From contig CP136891.1 in assembly GCA_034359265.1 (NCBI GenBank), positions 7,082,501-7,146,500 on the forward strand: a stretch of 64,000 nt of DNA. Direction: 5' to 3'. The translations under genes and the position numbers were made by a program. This stretch comes from Canna indica (Eukaryota > Streptophyta > Magnoliopsida > Zingiberales > Cannaceae). The notes beneath the pieces are model-generated. The model had not been told where the DNA came from and searched no databases. It saw nothing but the letters and a program-made list of their open reading frames with translations. This document shows, one piece after another, positions 35,201-48,100 of this stretch; the first letter of the stretch is position 1; each line of letters opens with the position of its first letter.

Positions 35201-38200
35201 AAGGGAAATCCGTAGGTTCCATAAACCAAACCTCTCCCCCCAATAGACGTCATTGGTGATAATAATGACAATGACAATCATAATATCAATGTTAAACGTA
35301 ATCAATGAAAAGAAGAAAACAAAGAACATGCCACCGTAAGAAATTGGAATTCAGAGAAGAAATACCCTAATAAGATTCTTATGTGTTGGGCTTACTTCTC
35401 AGTTCTCACATTACCAAACATGCACATATGCAATTGTTAGTATATTAAGCTGCAATTTCAGCACAACATAATCCATTATTCAGGACGTAAAGTTTGTAGA
35501 GCTTTCGTAGAGAATAAGATCAGTTCGACATTGGTCTTAATTAAAAAGAACAGAATCAGCATACACATAAATGTTTAAATGAGAGAAAGAGAAGGCAAGA
35601 ATAGATTTACCTGGAGGTGATATGTTGTTGCTGATTTAAGAAAATTCCCATAAGTATGAACTACGCGCTTTGTATAGGGCCTAAAAGCAACTCGCACCTT
35701 TTCAACATGTGGTTTTGTGATAGTAGCAACTTGATCAACATAAGGTTTAGAAAATTCCTTGGCTACCTAGAACCAAAAATGGAAAATAAATTGTAAACTA
35801 TGTTACCAGTTAAAATATGAAAAAGGAAAAATGCCCCTATTAAATTCCATAAGTACCTGGACATAAGGATCTGCCATTTCCTGTACTTTGACAACATGTG
35901 TAGCTATGGTATCCTTAGATGTGTGATAAACTTCTACTGTCTTAGTTGACAAAGTTTGTACATAAGGTTCAGCATTTGTTGCCAGAATGACCCATTGTTC
36001 TTTAATTGCAGGAATCCATTTCTTCAACAATAGGAAGAAAGAAGAAAAATCAGAACTTCAGAAGTACAATAACCAAGCATTAAAAATTAACCATTTTAAA
36101 AATTTAAACATTCGTGCAACTAAAACATGTGGTAACTTGTAAACAGATCTGAAGGTCAAAGTATCCTACTCAGTACTCATGGGGGTTAACAACTAACCAA
36201 CAACACTGACATTCGTTTTATATTAAAGTATGTAGAATATGAATTATAAAATGATCACAACTTTGGACAGTATTCTTAGTCAGCCACTTACAGTCTTCGC
36301 AGTTTCCAAATGGGGCTCCATCACTTTTTGTACCTGAACTGATTTCTCTGATGCCTAAAAAAATTCCAGACATAAAATGCTAAACATAATGCCAGACTAA
36401 ATTTAAAGAAAGAAAGCAGCATATGTCACATATTCATGGTGAATGGCTTAAAAATGTAATAAAAAAGTGCCCAACATATAAATAAAACATTATAGATGCT
36501 AAAATACAAGCACCTTCTGAAGGAAGAGATCTACTGCAGGTTTGGCATGCTCCCTCCAGTGAGTTATTGCAAGTTCCTGAAAGGTGAAACATCAAAGTAT
36601 CATGCAATACCCCAAACAGCCATATGTCCAATTCGTAACAGTTAAGATATGATATGCACCTGATAATGACTGACATGGGTGGCAAGCCAAGGTGGAAACC
36701 ATGCTCCATGGGCCTGAAAAGCAAGAATAATGGAATTTTGGCTTAATATCTGTTCTATTATTAAATTCTTTAATATAAACAGCTACAATCTACCAAAAGT
36801 TAGGATTACATACTTTCAAGATCATATCAGCAAGCAGTTCAAGGTTTGATCTTTTTTTTTAGCAAAGATAGTGTATACTGGGGTTCGATCTGGGAACCCC
36901 AGATCTCTAGGAAACATCCAAGATGTTGCCACCAACTATGCTACTCAGAGTTGGCTGAAAATATAGGTATGTTCAAGGTTTGATCTTAGATTGTTAATTA
37001 TATGAGCATAAGATACATAGATTCAAATCTCATTTTTGAGATTAAATGCCTGCTCCTTTCTTATTTAATTCAAACTTCACTCAAACTGGAAGCAACATTA
37101 ATATATTACCATTATTATTGTGGGCAAAACATACCTTGGGGCGTTAAAGTAGATGGGTGGGCTATTGGTCCTGGTTTAAGACTGCCCAGCATCAATCTTA
37201 ACTGATATGATTGATATGGACTCATTTTGTGTGTTAGTAGTTAGTACAATATGGTGCCACTCTGCAGTATTGTGTTAATTTAGATCGTACAACGACTGGT
37301 ATCCTAATCAGACTGAGATCTTAAATTTTGCTTTAACCAATAGTGGCACCAAATTGGTATATAGTTCCCTGGTTCGACCAGTACCATAAATGATGAATCA
37401 CCAAAAGATTATACAAGGAACAGAAAGAAGGAAAATTTGTGAAAGCTATGAAAGAACAGATTGAAGTCTATATGATTAGGATCTCTTCCTCCAACTAGAG
37501 AGCATCAGTTGGCATACATTTACTAATACAAGCCATCAGTTTTGGCAAAACTCAACATATTTCCAAGAAAACACATTAGTTGACTGTAGTTCTTATCAAT
37601 AAACCATTAGGAAATTGACCTTCTCTAGCATAATTTTATTTACAAACTCATTTACCATATTAAATTTCAAAACAAAATTAAAATAAACCATACAAGTTCA
37701 AGGTTGAGAAACTTGTTTAGTAATCTTTTGATCGTATTTGGCAAGAATATACAGCTACAACTTAAAGAGAGAACTGAGCAGTATGATTAGCACATAGAGA
37801 TGTAAGTATGTAACAACACCATTTATGTTAAGCCTTAACAGTATTAGAAAGAAAAATGACTAGCATGATTAGTTCAGGGAAGAAGAATGATTAAATCTGT
37901 TCAGCCATAACAGAACATCAAGCAAGCACCATTAGTACCTGTCCAAGTCTACGGTATAATTTTTCTTGTCCATGGGCATACCACAATATGAGAACTAAAA
38001 TACACACTTCATTAGGATTCAATCGTTTTTATAATTGAAGTAGAAAAACATCTTCAGCACAATTATTTGTAATAGAGACTACTAGGTTTGAAGAATGATC
38101 AGCACGATGCATGTTTCTGAGTCACTATCATAGTTTGGACTTTGGAGGATACATATTGTTATACAGAGAAGTGTTGCAATAACCTGGTAAAATAAAAACA

Positions 38201-40622
38201 ATCCAACTTTGGGGCAAAACCTGCAGACAGTATGAGAAAAAAAAGGGTGTGAATGAACTGTATAGTCATTTACTATGATTACTACCTGGGACAACTCCTT
38301 TGTCTTAGCTGTCGCTTCCAGATGTGCCCTCATAAGCTCTTCCTAGAGAAACTTCCATTATTTATATGAATATCGCAAAAAAAATTGCATGTCACATTGA
38401 TTGGTTCATGGCACAAACCTCTGCCACCTGAAGAGCACGTTCAGTTTTCTGAATTCTATGCTTTTGCCCATCATTTATCTTCTGGAGCTATAAGCGACAA
38501 CATGGAAAAGTTAGAAACATCATGTTGAAAACAATACAAAGTGATCGTAGAAGTATGTGAGACCTCTGCACCTTGGTTTTCTTTTTATTAGCAATCAAAA
38601 GTTGTTTCTGTTTAATTTTATGTATTATGCTCTTCTTTTAGTACAAGTGATGATAAGTAAAAAACTAATAATAAGCAATTTAAATCAGACTTATAGTGAA
38701 GTGTTTCATTAGAATAACTATAAAGGAAGAATTATATATCATCACTTGGAGAATTGGAATAGCACATGTTTTTCCAATTAAATGAAGAAAACATTGGCAA
38801 AATGGGACGAACATGATGGAATGAGAATTAAGAAGTCATTTTACGATTTTAGAATGTCTGGATGTATGGAATGGCTTGGAATTGAGAATAAATTAAGTAG
38901 CTGAGATGGCAATGAGATTTGATAGGGGTGGATATGAGAGGGAATGAATGAGGGAGGAATGAAAAATCATAATATATAATAGTGAATCATCTATATTCCA
39001 AATGATTAAGCAACAAGCAAAAGAATGGTGTTTGATGATGCATTCCATTCCCATATTTCATTCTGATTCTTTTTCATCCCATTCCTTATGTATAATTATA
39101 TGCTACAAAACATGGCCTTGTGCTTGACAACTATCCTGAAATGACAGGCTATACCTGTTAAATTTGATTGGATGATCAACTTTTAGGAAAGAGACCAATC
39201 TATGCATTTATATTCTTAACACTCCCACTGACTTGTGGGTGTGAGTGGGTGAACTTGAGGAGATTGACCTGAGCCCAACAAGTGAATTAACTTGATTGAG
39301 GTAGGAGATATTTTTTTTAATGTTGGCGCTAGGAGGATTCGAACTGAGGACATACCATGTTAAAAAAAATTTGATTGGATGATCAACTTTTCTAAAAGCT
39401 TAAGATGTTAGGAAAGAGACCAATCTACACATTTATATTCTTAACAATAACCATTAGAAAAAATTGTAACTTGAGAAAATAGGGGCAACTAAATGGTAAC
39501 GTCAGAATATGTATGAGTGTGCATAGTGAAAAAATCAATAGCACAACTAAAAGATAACAAGGAATATAAACTGCAATATAGACTTACATTTTGCAATTTC
39601 ACATTAAGATCGTTAACTTTCTTTTCTGCATCACTAGCCCGAGCATCCAAATAATCCTTTTCCCTATTCTGTAACTGGATTTCATTTCTGAGTTTCTCTA
39701 CCTGCCAAGGGAATGCACATTACAATCATACAAATCCATACGAGTACTTTACAATTGAAGAATCTATGGTGCCAGACCTGCTTCTCAAGTTCATCGGCTC
39801 GACCATGGGCCTTTTTAACAAGCTCTTCTGCATCTACAGCTCCCTTCTCCTGGAAAATTGCAAGTAACTGAAAACCTTAAGATGAATACCAACTATAAAT
39901 CAGAATAATTTAGCTTCCAATTGACAATACCTCACCTGGATTGATTCTACCTCATTCCGCAATGATAGAATAGTCGCTGACTTCTCTTCAATGATCTTTT
40001 CTAAATGTCTGATACTCTCATCTTTGCTCTTCAATTCTCGTGTTTTATTCAAAATACCAGATTCTGCAATTGAGCATCCACGAAAAGTAATCAGATACTG
40101 AAACGGACGAAATTTAAGACATGCTATGTTTTCTCAAATTCCCTTTTTGATATAGTCCGAACATAATAGAAATATATCAAAAACATAATTTATGTAATTC
40201 ACGGTGACTAAATTCCCTATTAATTAAAGTTAAATTTACTATGCAATTTATCGTTTCTTTGGCAAAAATACATTTTTGCACGCACGGGAAAAAACATAAT
40301 AGCAGGACAATTGCAGGTAACCTCCGACAAATAATCAGTAAAAAAAACGAGAGAAAAAAATCACCGCTCCCAAACCTAGTGATTTAAGGATTAGATCAAA
40401 ACCCTAGCTATAGAAAAATCAAATCCCAGATGATCATTAGAATCTGCGCTGACCTAGGGCGGAGATCTTGGACCTAAGCTGTTCCAACTCCAGCTGCAGT
40501 GCTGAACCCGCGACTTCGGGTTCCACGACGACCTCCTCCTGGGCCGCTGCGTCCGCCCACACCCCAACGAAGACGAGGGAGATGGCAATCAAAGCTACCA
40601 GCAGCCTCGGAGCCCCCATCAT
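32280..40622 (-). CDS. Coiled-coil single-pass membrane protein of the At4g31340/At2g24420 type (complete, 443 aa)
   Basis: Function not established; Arabidopsis relatives carry labels such as myosin heavy chain-like. Fourteen exons: 40622-40454, 40063-39936, 39849-39778, 39701-39588, 38487-38419, 38342-38286, 36713-36660, 36576-36514, 36354-36292, 36021-35857, 35766-35611, 32703-32623, 32518-32457, 32358-32280; 1,332 nt, all phases closing, stop TAG. The protein has a hydrophobic signal peptide (about residues 1-24, ending VGVWA), a long charged coiled coil (about 40-195), a conserved [13 protein letters not shown] segment (about 204), then 11-residue repeats (EPYVQ, DPYVQ, KPYVDQ, KPHVEK, RPYTKR; about 285-375). 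A membrane segment follows ([20 protein letters not shown], 398-417), then a basic 26-residue tail. Predicted topology is lumenal N-terminus with a cytosolic tail, probably in the ER or another endomembrane. Two ATGs open the frame (40622, 40619). Confidence 0.9.
34092..34286 (+). mobile_element. Short LTR with tRNA-Met primer site inside an intron (Copia or TRIM remnant)
   Basis: A segment of about 180 bp starting TGTTATAATTCC and ending GCTGCATCA is followed after two bases by TGGTATCGGAGCC (34274-34286). That sequence matches the plant initiator tRNA-Met primer-binding consensus TGGTATCAGAGC at all but one position. Beyond it comes a pyrimidine-rich stretch and an ATG (34379, MSETSIIDL...) that soon ends. 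No second LTR, polypurine tract or gag/pol was found, so the element is truncated. It lies in the 2.9-kb intron between exons 11 and 12 of the coiled-coil gene, opposite in orientation. Confidence 0.5.
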
Positions 40623-41395
40623 CTAGAATTTTCCCTCAAAGAGAACCGAAAGCGATCCCTCTATCTCCTCTGTATCTTACTGCTCACTACTATCCGCTCC
40701 TGGTTAATTCTTCCCACGACGAGTGGGAGAAAAGAAGCAGAGGCTCAGAGAGGCAAGGCGAATGAAAAATCACTTCCTGGATATTTATTGGGAGCAATTA
40801 GCTTGTCCTACCTCGCGGGCAAAGTGAGCTCAGGCTGCCTCCATGCCCGGGTGCCAAAGTGGGTCATAAGAAATAGGGTAAGAAACCTTTTCCACTTGTT
40901 TCTTATATAAAACTATTTTCCTATCCGTTTCTATTACCTAGTGTCTTACCCGATACGTTATATGATACATAAGGGGGACCCACCGATGACCATCCATTAT
41001 TGACCGGGTAAACAATTTTGCAATCCAATAGTTAAGAACGACACGTGCCATCGGAGGAAGACAGGAAACCACCCTCCTTAAAGCGAACACGTGTCGGACG
41101 ACTTGTGAACGGACTCAATCCATCGGACCGGACATGGCTCTATTTTCGAACCAGAGTCACTATCATGCGAACCGAGTAGGAGCGAGCGAGTTCGAATTTT
41201 TTTTTTTTTGATACTCGTAATTTATTATAGGTTCCTAAATTTTATAATCGAAAGAATCCGAAACTAAACCCTATTCGAAATCACAAGCTCCAGTTCCAAT
41301 TTTGAATATCATGTTGGAATAGGTTTTATAACAAGTTCCAACAAGTTTCAGAATAGATTCTAATAAGTTTCGTAACAAGTTTCAATATGTTTTAC
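40623..41395 (-). promoter_or_regulatory. Upstream region of the coiled-coil gene with two G-boxes
   Basis: Two CACGTG cores, GACACGTGCC at 41042-41047 and AACACGTGTCGG at 41088-41093, lie 46 bp apart and about 420-470 bp upstream of the ATG. Both have ACGTG(T/G)C contexts that fit ABRE or bZIP/bHLH sites. The spacing and pairing suggest an inducible promoter module; this is inference. The rest up to the transposon at 41396 shows nothing else recognisable. Confidence 0.4.
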
Positions 41396-42323
41396 TAGGT
41401 ATGTCCGTTCGGTTCAAACCGAATCGAACCGAATCGATTAAGCCCAAATCAAAAAAATTTTCTTTACTCAATCTTCAACTCGAACTTGAACCCGAACCAA
41501 ATAATTCCTAACCCGATTTAACCTAAACCGAAATTATTCTGTTCGGTTCGATTTCAACCCGAAAAAATCGAAATGGGCAGATCACATAATCACGACAGAT
41601 CACATAAATTACCTAGGTGCCAAGCAGCGGGAAAGCGAGAAGGGGAGGTGCCAAGGAGCGGCGACAGCAACGCTGGTCGTCGGAGAGTAGCACGACATAT
41701 TGGGGAATGGGGACTGGGGAGACCGCAGGAAGCCATGAATGGGGGAGATCGCGTGGTGTGTCGCCGCGTCGGAGGGGGTGAAGCGCTGGAGTAGATGTCG
41801 CCAAGTCAGAATGGACGATGCGCTCGCCAGTCACCGCTCAGAGTCGGCGCTCGTCGAGTAGATCCATGAGTCTCAGATTGAGGGAGACAGGGAGTCGATG
41901 CTTGCTCAACGCTCGATGGCTCGAGTACTCGACGAGACAACGGTAGACGACTAGACGGCTCAGTAAGTCGGGAATCGAGACTCGAGAGCGACGTGAGCTG
42001 GGAGGTATTGAGGGATTGAGGGAGAAATCCAAATAATGACCTAACGGGTCTAACCCAATCTCCGACCCAAATGGCGCCAAACCGACGAACCCCCAATCCC
42101 CGACTCGAACCCGATATCTGGAAAAAAATTAATATTTGACAGGTATTCGGTTTTCGGGTCGGGTCGGTTCTCGATTTTCGTGAATCGAATCCGAACCGAA
42201 ATAATTGATTGGGTTCAGTTCAGATCAAGAACTGAACCCTACGGCGTTGAACCGAACCGAACCGAAAATTTTGGTTCAGTTTTTAGATTCGATTCGGTGT
42301 AGACCGGATAATGGACACCCCTA
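41396..42323. mobile_element. hAT-like non-autonomous element, about 0.93 kb
   Basis: Ends are TAGGTATGTCCGTTCGG on the left and, reversed, TAGGGGTGTCCATTATCCGG on the right. Both subterminal regions are full of GGTTCGGTTCG/CGAACCGAA in opposite orientations. The flanking 8-mers TGTTTTAC and TATTTCAT match poorly, so the target duplication is not confirmed. The middle (41.57-42.1 kb) is GC-rich with overlapping short frames and could be captured host sequence; no protein was recognised. Confidence 0.45.
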
Positions 42324-42727
42324 TATTTCATAATAGATTTCAACAGGTTCCAAAACATATTCCAATATATTTCAAAATATGTTCTAATAGGTTTTAAAAC
42401 AGGTTTCGGATATTGATTCCGAATACTCGATGTGTTGAACCCAGAATTAGAATTGATTTTAACTAGTTCCTTAAATTTTATCCTGGATTCTACCTGAATT
42501 TATCCGAAACTTATCCGGTTTGGTAAATTCTAATCGATTTCGAATCTACCTATGCACACATTGTCAAGCTTCACACGAGTTTTAAATGAAAATTGAATTG
42601 GGCTTTTGACTTGGTTAGGTTTAAAATGTAAATGCATCTAGATGAAGAATCTCTTCAAGATCCAGTAGGTCGTCACCGTACGTCAGTATTGAAGTCAAGG
42701 ATCGTGGTACATGTTTTTGACAATTAC
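42324..42727. other. Repeat-rich spacer between hAT-like elements
   Basis: Degenerate (T)TTCAACAGGTTCC / AATATATTTC repeats continue the pattern found left of 41396, so the 41396-42323 element appears to sit inside an older repeat. Nothing else was recognised. Confidence 0.35.
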
Positions 42728-42958
42728 TAGGGGTGAGCGGATCTGGATACCTTGTATTTTTCATGATATCCGAACCCTACCCTGTATAGGACTGGTTCCT
42801 AGGTTTTGGAATCGAACCCTACCCTATACACTACTGGAAAAATGGGCATCAGCAACGGCTTGTAACGGCCCGGCCCATTGCAAAATAGCCGTGGCAGAAA
42901 AGCGTGTTACTGATAATTTAGCAACGGCTCTGCAACGGCCGATCGGGTCGTTGCTAAT

Positions 42959-43182
42959 AATATTATCAGCAACGGTGGCAAGGTCGTTAGTGAAAGACCG
43001 CTAGTAAGCCGTTGCTGATGTTATACAGCAACAGCTTACGATATACTTTTAGTAACGGCTTTCCCACGGTAATATTATCAGCAACGGTGGCAAGGTCGTT
43101 AGTGAAAGACCGCTAGTAAGCCGTTGCTGATGTTATACAGCAACGGCTTACGATACACTTTTAGTAACGGCTTTCCCACGGA
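42959..43182. repeat. 112-bp subterminal direct duplication in the CACTA element
   Basis: AATATTATCAGCAACGGTGG starts at 42959 and 43071. The copies differ by about three bases and each contains GCAACGGT, GCCGTTGCTG and GTAACGGC motifs in both orientations. In CACTA elements such subterminal motifs are the binding sites of the TNPA-type protein. Confidence 0.9.
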
Positions 43183-43489
43183 CAACCGTGGGAAAGCCGT
43201 TGCTGATGACTAAAACCTAGAACAGAAAAAAGAAAAATTCTAAATTTCTATTAATACATTGATACAATCTGATACATAACTCACACACCCATACACATCC
43301 ATTCACACATCACAAATACACTCAGATATATATATCAAAACAATTATACTTATATTTATAATTATCCACAATCGTATAAAAACTATTCAAATGCAAAATT
43401 AAAGTATCAATATCCAAACAAAACAAAACAAAAAAATATATAATATCGAAGTAATAAAGTCAATATAATAAAAAAATAATAAATCTCAC

Positions 43490-44990
43490 GATGACGATGG
43501 AGGATGGTTTGGATCATATGGCGGAGTCTGAAGTGCTTGGGTGTACACCGACGTGGACTGACTCGAGGACAATAGATCAGATGATGCTGCTCCGTGATGA
43601 CTTGACAAGTTGCGTAGCATAACTTACATATCTGCCATCATCTGACTCTGACGCTCCATCAACTCAGTCTGACGCACGATCGTCTCCTCCAGTGTCCTTA
43701 TCCTGCTACTATGATCATCTCTGGACCTGGAGGTCGATGGTCGTTCACCAGCATGCGAAGGGGTTGATGCCCCAAGTGGCCCTAGCACGGCTCACGCATG
43801 ACCACTATCTGCAAAACCATACACGCGGTCATGGTCCCAGCCACCTGCATCACCGACCCACGCTGCTGCGTCAAAATCCTCGGGGGTGCCTCCGCGCTGT
43901 ATCATCGTCTGACAGTAGGTCTCCTACTCGAGTTTAATTTTTTGTTTAATATTTTTCATAAAACTTAAATTATAAATATATAATTAATAATTTAAACAAA
44001 TATGTTTACCATAATAAATGCATCACGGTTGTCAACGTACTCCATCGTCCCATGCACTCGACGGTGTGTCCGCTCAAACACCGCCGTCGGGGAGGGTCTC
44101 TGGATAGTCCCATCGTCTAACATTGTCGTCTATATTTAAAAAACAAATACATTAATCAGTACACAGAGTAATAAATAAAATATAAAATTAAAATTAAGGT
44201 ATACTTACCAAACGGTTCGCGTGCACAACAAATGCAACAGAGCCGCCGGTGTGACGCGCTCCTCCCCCCGACATGCGATTTCTAGCCGCAGTCCTAGAAA
44301 CCTCTTGCCATCGATCCGTCGACCATAATGCCACGAGCTGATCCCATATATCTGGAGTAATCCAATCGGGACCGTATCCTCGAGTCTCCGCGATGTTAGT
44401 GGTCCCAGCTCGGGCCATCGCCTGGGACTGAGCCTGCCCCAGCTGCCCGTTGTACCTCGCACGGGAAATAGCCTCCCAGCCAGCGTAAATGAAGGGCCTC
44501 TGATCCTCGGCCCATGTAAAATGAGCTTGCAAAATAATAACATCAGTACCAATATTAATCATCATGCATGTATAAAAAAAAATTAATACGTGCCTCAAAC
44601 TCACGTCATAGCATGTCGACGTGCTCACTAGGCACGTGAGACCACGTGGGCCATGCCTCGTGCATATATCGTTGAATAGTAGAAGAAATGCTCCTTGGCA
44701 CTTCTTCTTGCTCGAACCTGCACAACAAAAATAAAATTAAATATTATATTATGATATAATGAATTTATAATGATTCATAATTTATGAAATATTACCTATC
44801 CCCAATCACGCTAATGAATCTACGTGACTATGTGGCTGGTGGAGGATGCCACATGTTCTGCCCGCATGGTCATCTGCGTCTGAATGTACTAGCCTCGGCA
44901 GTATCATCTGCAGGACGATCAGTACTTGGACGATCAGCAGCATGAGTAAGTGATGGAGTCTCACCAATCAGAGACTCTGAAGCTCTCCTA
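43490..44990 (-). pseudogene. Decayed Ptta/En-Spm-type (TNPA-like) second CACTA protein
   Basis: Recognisable pieces read on the minus strand: a linker with THAADRPSTDRPADD (about 44.9 kb); RFEQEEVPRSISSTIQRYMH (44.7 kb); FTWAEDQRPFIYAGWEAISR and GYGPDWITPDIWDQLVALWS (44.25-44.53 kb, after an acceptor at 44531); PTAVFERTHRRVHGTMEYVD (44.0-44.13 kb); and YCQTMIQRGGTPEDFDAAAW (43.9 kb), followed by a Gln/Met-rich tail. At least five in-frame stops interrupt it (after FRRR, PPPAT, HVDML, DSGHA and MADM). It resembles plant transposase family Transposase_24; the label is from memory of the family. Confidence 0.75.
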
Positions 44991-45040
44991 CAACGATAAC
45001 CACGACCAAACATATTTGTCGAATAGGTATATAATTAGAT

Positions 45041-45043
<3 letters not shown>

Positions 45044-45096
<53 letters not shown>
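45044..45096. repeat. (AT)n microsatellite in the CACTA element
   Basis: About 26 AT units just downstream of the transposase frame, between the two element genes. Confidence 0.95.
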
Positions 45097-45100
<4 letters not shown>

Positions 45101-45130
45101 GATATATTTAATATAAGATATACTTTACAA

Positions 45131-48100
45131 TTATTCCTCATCATCTGAGTAATAGTCTTCGAATTCTTTCTCTTCTTCATTTTCTTCATCTTCCTCATCT
45201 TCTTCATCAATTTTATGATCGTCATCATCAGCATATTCAACTTCTAATTGAATTGACGCTGTGTCTGCATCCTCAAGTATTGGAATAATACAATCTACAG
45301 TAGGAGGATCATCTTCTTGATAGAAACTATCTGTCACATTAGGTATCGGCTCATTTTCTTCTACTATCAGATTAATTTTTCCTCTACCTTTAGTCTTACA
45401 CACTACACGCCAATCTGCTCCATCTTTATTTCGAGTCGGATACTTCGCGTAATATACTTGTTCGGCTTGTGATGCCAATGTAAAAGGCTCATTTGCTGCC
45501 AATTTGGATTTGTAATTAACTTCAACAAGTTTGTATTTTGAATTAACTTTCATGCCCCTTTCTGTTGTATCGAACCAATGACATCTAAATACGATAACTG
45601 ATTTCAAGCCGAAGTAGTGCAACTCTATCACTTCTTCCACCAATCCATAAAAATCCATATCACATTCAACATAGGTTATCTCTTTCATGCAGACCCCGAC
45701 ATTCATCGTCTTCTTTGTAAATGCATATTCCACCGTGTGAAATTTGTATCCATTAATAAAATATCTGCTATAACAGGACACTAGTCGCGACGGTCTACTA
45801 ACAAACTCAAATATTCTTTCATCTATTTCAACTCGGTGATCTTTGCTGTAAGCTTGAATCCATGTAGGGAAATCACGATTTCGTAATCTCTCCAATTCTT
45901 GATAATTGTAAATAGAGTATTTTTGCACCATCTCAATGTCAAATATTTTAATGAATTATTCAATCTCTGCACAATTGAGTAATACGTACAAGTGTGTCAA
46001 ATGATACTCTTCCTCGTTTAAGTGTCGAGATGGACGAGAACCAAAAGCACGACCAGTGTGACAAAATATATTTAAACGTCCATCTGAATATCGAACTCCC
46101 CCGTCGTCGTTATGTGGAAGACGATCAAATCCTGTCTGTACTGTCGATTCAAAGTAAAATGAGTAGAATGACGAAATTTCTTGGATGATATACGATTCAG
46201 ATGTTGATCATTCAACAACTGCGGTGTTCTTTACTTTTTTCTTCAGACGATTCATGTATCTTTCAAATAAGTACATCCACCGGTATTGAACGGGGCCACC
46301 AACTCATGCCTCGTATGTCAAGTGTATCGGTAGATGCTCCATCGAGTCAAAAAAAGGCAGGAGGAAAAATTTGCTTCAGCTTGCATATAATTTCAACAAT
46401 ATTAATTTCAAATATTGACATATCTTCGACTCGAAGGACATTTGCACAAATATTTCTAAAAAACATACTTAATTCAGCCAACGGGCCCCAAATATTATCA
46501 GGTAGAAGATCTCGGAATGCGATCGGAAGCAATCTCTGCATGAATACATAACAATCATGACTCTTCATCCCTAATATTTTGCAATCATCGACGTTCACAC
46601 ATCGAGATAAGTTTGAGACATATCCATCGGATAATTTGAGTTCTTTTATCAATTTATAAACATCTTTGATATGTTATTTATTTAACACATACGGGGCCTT
46701 CGGCTTCAGATATCGTCCATGGACCTCTTGTAACTCCAACTCCGACCTCTTACAAAGTATTTTCAGATCATGTCGGGCTTTGACATTATCTTTAGTTTTT
46801 TCGGAAACATCCATCAAAGTGTTGAAAATATTATCAAACATATTTTTTTCAATGTGCATGACATCTAAATTATGTCGAATCGGTAATAAACTCCAATAGG
46901 GCAATTCCCAAAAGACAATTTTTTTCACCCAGTTATGTGTTTGACCAAAGCCTGATAGTCTTTCATTCTGACCAAATACTATCTCTGGAAGTACTGAAAT
47001 ACGTGCTAATATTTGTTCACCAGACAACATCGGTGGTGGCTCATCTCTTTCGACTCTGCCCTTAGTAAATTTATTACGATTCTTTCGATACTGATGGTTA
47101 GCCGGTAGGAATCGTCGATGATAATCAAAGAATGAGATTTTTCTTCCATTCTGAAGACTGATTGATTTAGAGTGTTTCATACAATACGGACAAGAGAGTC
47201 GATCGTGAGTGCTCCAACCAAACAACATGTCGTATGTTGGGAAATCATTGATTGTCCACAAGATTGCGGTCTTTAAATTGGAGTTTTGCTTCCGATGACA
47301 ATCATAAGTGACAGCTCCCCCAGTCCACAATGTTTTTAATTCATCTATCAAGGGACTGAGAAACACGTTAATTTTTTTTTGCGGACCCTTAGGACCCGGA
47401 ATAATCATCGAAAGATAAATAAATTCATCTTTCATACACATTGATGGTGGCAAATTATAAATTGTCGGCAACACTGGCCAAACTGAATAAGGAGTTGCAG
47501 AATGTCCAAACGGATTAAAACCACTTGTACATAATCCCAATTTAATATTTCTAGTATCTTTAGCAAATGAATGATAACAAGTATCCAAATATTTTCATGC
47601 TTCATTGTCGGATGGATGAGTCATTATTGTATCATCAGACTTCTTGCATGTCAACTCATGTAAGGGGCCGTCTTTTCCAACATGAATAATCTTTGAAGCT
47701 TCGGTGTTAGTGGAAAATACCGAAGCACCTTAAACGGAATATTTTTCTGTCGGATCGATTTCTTCGTCTTGTAACGAGGATATTGACATACAGGGCATTT
47801 ATCAAACTTCACATTTTTTTATAATATAAAATGTAATTATTTTGGCATGTGTGTATTTTTTCGTACCCAAGCCCTAATTTTCTCATCAACTTTTTAGTTT
47901 TATAAAAAGTTGGCTCAAACATGTTATCAGTAGGCAATATTTCATTAATCAATCCCGCAATCCGATCATACGCACCCCTGCTGATATTACAATCGGCATT
48001 GATGTTTAGGAGCTATGTCATTGCTGAAAACCTAGTGTATTTAGGATAATTCTCATACAAAGGTTCATTGGTAGCTTTCAACATCTCGTAAAATTCTGCA

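Noticed and set aside
36880..36910. tRNA-like arm GGGTTCGATCTGGGAACCCC
   Set aside because: It resembles a T-arm or B box, but no full cloverleaf, acceptor stem or anticodon arm can be built around it; probably a SINE or repeat fragment.
37921..37966. Extra minus-strand exon candidate between exons 6 and 7 of the coiled-coil gene
   Set aside because: Exon 6 joins exon 7 in phase and matches the family without a gap, so an added exon would disrupt the conserved segment.
39157..39441. Flanking duplication around a segment with TCGAACTGAGGACATACCATG
   Set aside because: It looks like an old insertion with duplicated flanks, but no terminal repeats or superfamily signature could be identified.
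40499..40765. 88-codon plus-strand frame
   Set aside because: It is antisense to exon 1 and the leader of the coiled-coil gene; GC-rich shadow frame.
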